Below are positions 60,803-64,000 of a stretch of 64,000 bases of DNA, piece by piece. This DNA comes from Thiogranum sp. (GTDB taxonomy: Bacteria > Pseudomonadota > Gammaproteobacteria > DSM-19610): the NCBI GenBank assembly GCA_030148775.1, contig JASBST010000108.1, positions 1 through 64,000 of the forward strand. Reading direction: 5' to 3'. The notes under the pieces are model-generated. The model saw only the letters and a list, made by a program, of their open reading frames with translations, was not told the origin of the DNA and did no database searches. Positions within the stretch are counted from its first letter, which is position 1. Each line of letters opens with the position of its first letter. Made by a program: the position numbers and the translations under genes.

Positions 60803-61969
60803 ATGAGCGAATATCTATTTACATCCGAATCGGTTTCCGAGGGCCACCCCGACAAAATGGCCGACCAGGTTTCGGACGCCGTTCTCGACGCCATCCTCGC
60901 CGAAGACAAGCACGCCCGGGTGGCCTGCGAAACGCTGTTCAAAACCGGCATGGTGATGATCGCTGGCGAAATCACCACCACGGCGAAACCTGACTATGAA
61001 CACCTGATGCGCGAGGCCATTCGCGATATCGGTTACACCAGCTCGGAAATGGGTTTCGATTGCGAAACCTGCGCGGTCATGACGGCGCTCGGCGTACAAT
61101 CGCCGGACATTAACCAGGGTGTGGATCGCGCCAAGCCACAAGATCAGGGCGCCGGCGACCAGGGACTCATGTTCGGCTATGCCAGCAACGAAACCGACGT
61201 ATTGATGCCGGCGCCGATCACCTATGCGCACCGGCTGGTACAGCGCCAGTCGGAAATGCGCCGCAAAGGCGTACTGAGTTGGCTGCGACCCGATGCCAAG
61301 AGCCAGGTCACCTTCCGTTACAAGGATCACAAGCCCGTGGGTATCGAGGCGGTAGTCCTGTCGACGCAGCACGCGCCGGATATCGATCATCGCGAGCTCG
61401 AAGAAGCGGTCATGGAGCACATTATCAAGCCGGTTCTACCCAGCGAATGGCTCAGCAGTGACACGCGTTACCACATCAACCCCACCGGTGCTTTCGTCAT
61501 CGGCGGCCCCATGGGGGATGCCGGCCTGACCGGACGCAAGATCATTGTCGACACCTATGGCGGCATGGCGCGGCACGGCGGTGGCGCCTTTTCAGGCAAG
61601 GACCCGTCCAAGGTGGACCGCTCGGCCGCGTACGCGGGGCGTTACGTCGCCAAAAACATTGTCGCCGCCGGCCTGGCCGATCGCTGCGAAATTCAGGTGT
61701 CCTACGCCATTGGTGTCGCCGAACCGACCTCGATCAGCGTATCGACCTTCGGTACGGGCAAAATCGACGACGCGAAAATCACCCAGCTGGTGCGCCAGCA
61801 TTTCGATCTGCGGCCCTACGGCATTCTCACGATGCTCGATCTGCTCAACGCCGAAAAAATCAAGTACCGCAAAACAGCGGCTTATGGTCACTTTGGGCGC
61901 GAGCGCGAGGGTTTCACCTGGGAAGAGACCGACAAGGCGGACGCGTTGCGCGCCGACGCCGGGCTTTAA
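60803..61969 (+). CDS. metK: S-adenosylmethionine synthetase
   Basis: A 388-residue enzyme making S-adenosylmethionine from methionine and ATP. The start [20 protein letters not shown] carries the conserved HPDK, and [14 protein letters not shown] is the ATP-site hexapeptide motif. [18 protein letters not shown] is the second nucleotide-binding loop, and [14 protein letters not shown] is typical. The GAGGGAG site is well placed. It is under the SAM-II riboswitch and is followed by ahcY with its own promoter and riboswitch. Confidence 0.97.
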   Translation: MSEYLFTSESVSEGHPDKMADQVSDAVLDAILAEDKHARVACETLFKTGMVMIAGEITTTAKPDYEHLMREAIRDIGYTSSEMGFDCETCAVMTALGVQSPDINQGVDRAKPQDQGAGDQGLMFGYASNETDVLMPAPITYAHRLVQRQSEMRRKGVLSWLRPDAKSQVTFRYKDHKPVGIEAVVLSTQHAPDIDHRELEEAVMEHIIKPVLPSEWLSSDTRYHINPTGAFVIGGPMGDAGLTGRKIIVDTYGGMARHGGGAFSGKDPSKVDRSAAYAGRYVAKNIVAAGLADRCEIQVSYAIGVAEPTSISVSTFGTGKIDDAKITQLVRQHFDLRPYGILTMLDLLNAEKIKYRKTAAYGHFGREREGFTWEETDKADALRADAGL

Positions 61970-61986
61970 TCCGTCGACAAGACATT

Positions 61987-62015
61987 TTTACATGTAGCGG
62001 CGAATCAGCGATAAT
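61987..62015 (+). promoter_or_regulatory. ahcY promoter
   Basis: TTTACA (61987-61992), a 17-nt spacer and GATAAT (62010-62015). The start would be near 62022, about 24 nt before the SAH aptamer. The sequence between carries an AGCGGC/GCCGCT inverted repeat that may also end metK transcripts weakly. Confidence 0.75.
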
Positions 62016-62045
62016 TGCCGCTATACGCAAAATCGCTGTGTTCAC

Positions 62046-62116
62046 TGAGGGGCGCTGCAGCGGGGCAATCCCGTCAGGCTCAGAGAAACCAGCGCTATCA
62101 AAACAACGGCGCTCAT
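62046..62116 (+). ncRNA. SAH riboswitch controlling ahcY
   Basis: The segments GAGGGGCGCTGCAGCGGG, CAGGCTCAGA and AACGGCGCTCAT appear in the order and spacing of the S-adenosylhomocysteine riboswitch. P1 is closed by TGAG (62046-62049) with CTCA (62112-62115). This class turns expression on when SAH accumulates. It sits 25 nt before the ahcY ATG and after its own promoter, so control of translation or of early transcript structure is expected. Confidence 0.9.
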
Positions 62117-62140
62117 CTTTGCACTAACGGGAGATGAACC

Positions 62141-63559
62141 ATGAACGCTGTTTTGGATTCCACTAACGATTTCAAAGTTGCCGACCTCAATCTGGCCGAC
62201 TGGGGCCGTAAGGAAATTGCCATCGCCGAGAGCGAGATGCCCGGCCTGATGGCGCTGCGCGAGGAGTTCGGCACACAGCAACCCCTGAAAGGCGCCCGCA
62301 TCACCGGCAGCCTACACATGACCATCCAGACCGCGGTACTGATCGAAACGCTGGTAGCGCTCGGCGCCGAGGTCCGCTGGGCCTCGTGCAACATCTTCTC
62401 GACGCAGGATCACGCCGCGGCCGCCATTGCCGCCGCCGGCATTCCGGTTTATGCCTGGAAAGGCGAAACCGTCGACGAGTATTGGTGGTGCACCGAACAG
62501 GCTCTGACCTGGCCCGATGGCGGCATGCCCAATATGATTCTCGATGACGGCGGCGATGCCACGCTGTTGCTGCACAAAGGCGTCGAGTTCGAAAAAGCCG
62601 GCGCCGTCCCCGAGGCCAAGGCAGGCGACAATGAAGAGTGGGTAGCCATTCTGGCGGTGCTGCGGCGTACGCTGGAAAGCAAGCCCGGCTTCTGGCAGAA
62701 GATGGCGAACAGCGTCAAAGGCGTGACCGAAGAGACCACCACCGGAGTGCACCGCCTCTATCACATGCAGGAAAACGGCGAACTGCTGTTCCCGGCAATG
62801 AACGTCAACGATTCAGTGACCAAATCGAAATTCGACAATCTTTATGGCTGCCGCGAATCGCTGATCGACGGCATCAAGCGCGCCACCGACGTCATGATCG
62901 CCGGCAAGATCTGCGTGGTACTGGGCTATGGTGATGTCGGCAAGGGCTGCGCCCAGGCATACCGGGGTATGGGTGCCACCGTACTGGTCACCGAAATCGA
63001 TCCGATCTGCGCCCTGCAGGCCACCATGGAAGGCTATCGGGTGGTGACCATGGACGAAGCCGCCTCTGTGGGCGATATCTTCGTCACCACCACTGGCAAC
63101 GTCAACGTCATCAATCATGACCACATGCTGGCGATGAAAGATGAAGCCATTGTCTGCAATATCGGGCACTTTGACTCGGAAATCGATATCGCCTCGCTGG
63201 AGAAATATCAATGGGAAGAGATCAAACCGCAGGTCGACCATGTGATCTTCCCCGATGGCAAGAAAATCATCGTGCTTGCCAAGGGACGCCTGGTGAATCT
63301 TGGCTGCGCCACCGGACACCCGAGCTTCGTCATGTCGGCGTCGTTCACCAACCAGGTTATGGCGCAGATGGAGCTGTTCGGTAACGCCGGCAAATACGAG
63401 AACAAGGTTTACATACTGCCTAAGACTCTGGATGAGAAAGTCGCCCGCCTGCATCTGAAAAAGATCGGCGCGCAACTCACCACGCTAACCCAGGAGCAGG
63501 CCGCTTACCTCGGCATGAACGTGAACGGCCCCTATAAGCCGGAGCACTACCGCTACTAA
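62141..63559 (+). CDS. ahcY: Adenosylhomocysteinase
   Basis: A 472-residue enzyme splitting S-adenosylhomocysteine into adenosine and homocysteine, which removes the inhibitor made by every methylation. [38 protein letters not shown] and [20 protein letters not shown] line the substrate site. The NAD-binding motif is [15 protein letters not shown]. The end [10 protein letters not shown] is the conserved C-terminus. A GGGAGATG ribosome-binding site precedes the ATG. It is preceded by an SAH riboswitch and followed by metF, completing the methionine cycle. Confidence 0.97.
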   Translation: MNAVLDSTNDFKVADLNLADWGRKEIAIAESEMPGLMALREEFGTQQPLKGARITGSLHMTIQTAVLIETLVALGAEVRWASCNIFSTQDHAAAAIAAAGIPVYAWKGETVDEYWWCTEQALTWPDGGMPNMILDDGGDATLLLHKGVEFEKAGAVPEAKAGDNEEWVAILAVLRRTLESKPGFWQKMANSVKGVTEETTTGVHRLYHMQENGELLFPAMNVNDSVTKSKFDNLYGCRESLIDGIKRATDVMIAGKICVVLGYGDVGKGCAQAYRGMGATVLVTEIDPICALQATMEGYRVVTMDEAASVGDIFVTTTGNVNVINHDHMLAMKDEAIVCNIGHFDSEIDIASLEKYQWEEIKPQVDHVIFPDGKKIIVLAKGRLVNLGCATGHPSFVMSASFTNQVMAQMELFGNAGKYENKVYILPKTLDEKVARLHLKKIGAQLTTLTQEQAAYLGMNVNGPYKPEHYRY

Positions 63560-63612
63560 GCCGGTCAGCGGCAGGCCAATTTGGCGTGCCCCGGCGATCA
63601 ACCCTTTGAAGA

Positions 63613-63632
63613 GTTCCCGCTTCGGCGGGAAC
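63613..63632 (+). other. UUCG-closed hairpin between ahcY and metF
   Basis: A perfect 8-bp stem (GTTCCCGC / GCGGGAAC) with a TTCG tetraloop, 53 nt after the ahcY stop and 10 nt before the metF ATG. No T-run follows, so it is more likely an RNA-stability or attenuation element than a full terminator. Confidence 0.5.
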
Positions 63633-63642
63633 GGCGCCCTAT

Positions 63643-64000
63643 ATGGAATCACAAAAACAACATCCGCGAGTCTACAGCTTCGAGTTTTTTCCGCCCAAGA
63701 CCGACGAGGGCGCGAAAAAACTACGTCTAACGCGTGAACGCCTGGCGGCGCTGCACCCCCGCTTCTTTTCCGTGACTTTCGGCGCCGGCGGCTCGACGCG
63801 GGAGCGCACCTTCGATACCGTGTGCGAAATTCAGCGCGACTCGGGCATCGAAGCGGCGCCGCACCTTTCCTGTGTTGCCTCCACCCGGGAGAACATCCGC
63901 GAGATTCTCAAGCTGTATCAATCGCAGAACATCCGTCACATCGTGGCGTTGCGCGGCGATTTGCCATCGGGCATGGGACGGCCCGGCGAATTCCGTTATG
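63643..64000 (+). CDS. metF: Methylenetetrahydrofolate reductase (3' end beyond window)
   Basis: The visible 119 residues match the N-terminal half of MetF, which makes 5-methyltetrahydrofolate for methionine synthesis. They start MESQKQHPRVYSFEFFPPKT, where FEFFPPKT is the family signature. They continue RFFSVTFGAGGSTRERTFDT, AAPHLSCVASTRENIREIL and IVALRGDLPSG, which contribute to the flavin-binding barrel. The frame is open to base 64000. No clear Shine-Dalgarno is visible before the ATG; the hairpin lies 10 nt upstream. Confidence 0.92.
   Translation, partial: MESQKQHPRVYSFEFFPPKTDEGAKKLRLTRERLAALHPRFFSVTFGAGGSTRERTFDTVCEIQRDSGIEAAPHLSCVASTRENIREILKLYQSQNIRHIVALRGDLPSGMGRPGEFRY

Overview
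The window is about 64 kb of GC-rich, densely coded DNA from a gammaproteobacterium. Pointers to this are a split class II ribonucleotide reductase (NrdJa/NrdJb), GspA/GspB, DjlA, SrkA, a two-partner secretion system, and a glycolytic/Calvin-type run tkt-gap-pgk-pyk-fba. The affiliation looks Chromatiales/Ectothiorhodospiraceae-like, but I cannot fix it from this sequence alone. No rRNA, tRNA, CRISPR array, transposase or integrase is recognisable.

Layout. 1-1311: gph (cut by the window edge) and rpe. 1758-3708: a DUF3530 hydrolase, a CopD-like membrane protein and a DUF2062 membrane protein. 3740-23702: a large, mostly minus-strand surface/secretion locus. In transcription order it holds tpsB (transporter), a protein with a VPxPA C-terminal anchor, a PstS-like binding protein, tpsA (3417-residue haemagglutinin-like exoprotein), a DUF2341-LamG-ExbB fusion, exbD, a TonB-like protein, a porin and a coiled-coil periplasmic protein. 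23875-25972: a Skp-like lipoprotein, a ribbon-helix-helix regulator and a second VPxPA-tailed protein, all on the plus strand. 26014-30089: djlA, small conserved proteins, a Rieske protein and a PfkB kinase. 30132-34601: a giant protein joining a cyclic-nucleotide-binding domain, a rhodanese, a long coiled coil, a membrane segment and a formylglycine-generating-enzyme-like domain. 35137-40174: an HU-like protein with a lysine-rich tail, then gspA-gspB-S8 protease-terB. 40541-44521: small genes and nrdJa/nrdJb. 44919-51779: degQ, a GGDEF/EAL protein, a secreted unknown between two copies of a 65-bp double-hairpin repeat, srkA and a phospholipid methyltransferase-like gene. 51933-59656: a TerC-like gene, then fba-pyk-pgk-gap-tkt. 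60004-64000: a thioredoxin-like gene, then the S-adenosylmethionine cycle (metK, ahcY, metF).

Main observations. (1) The two-partner secretion/TonB locus is bracketed and interrupted by PhoB-box-like arrays, with half-sites resembling CTGTCAT at an 11-bp period. They lie at 3047-3086, 9016-9033, 22010-22049 and 24718-24757. Two of them have a -10-like hexamer exactly 10 nt downstream. Together with the PstS-like protein this suggests a phosphate-starvation-induced surface system with its own TonB motor. I recall the P. aeruginosa PdtA/PdtB region as a similar case, but could not check it. (2) metK is preceded by a clear SAM-II riboswitch plus terminator, and ahcY by an SAH riboswitch, so the methyl cycle is read by two different RNA sensors less than 1.5 kb apart. 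(3) pgk has AAG where its ATG should be, exactly 7 nt after a GGAG. (4) NrdR boxes lie on both sides of the nrdJ-degQ intergenic region, one over the likely degQ -10 element.

All calls come from reading sequence and translations by eye. No database search or folding program was run.
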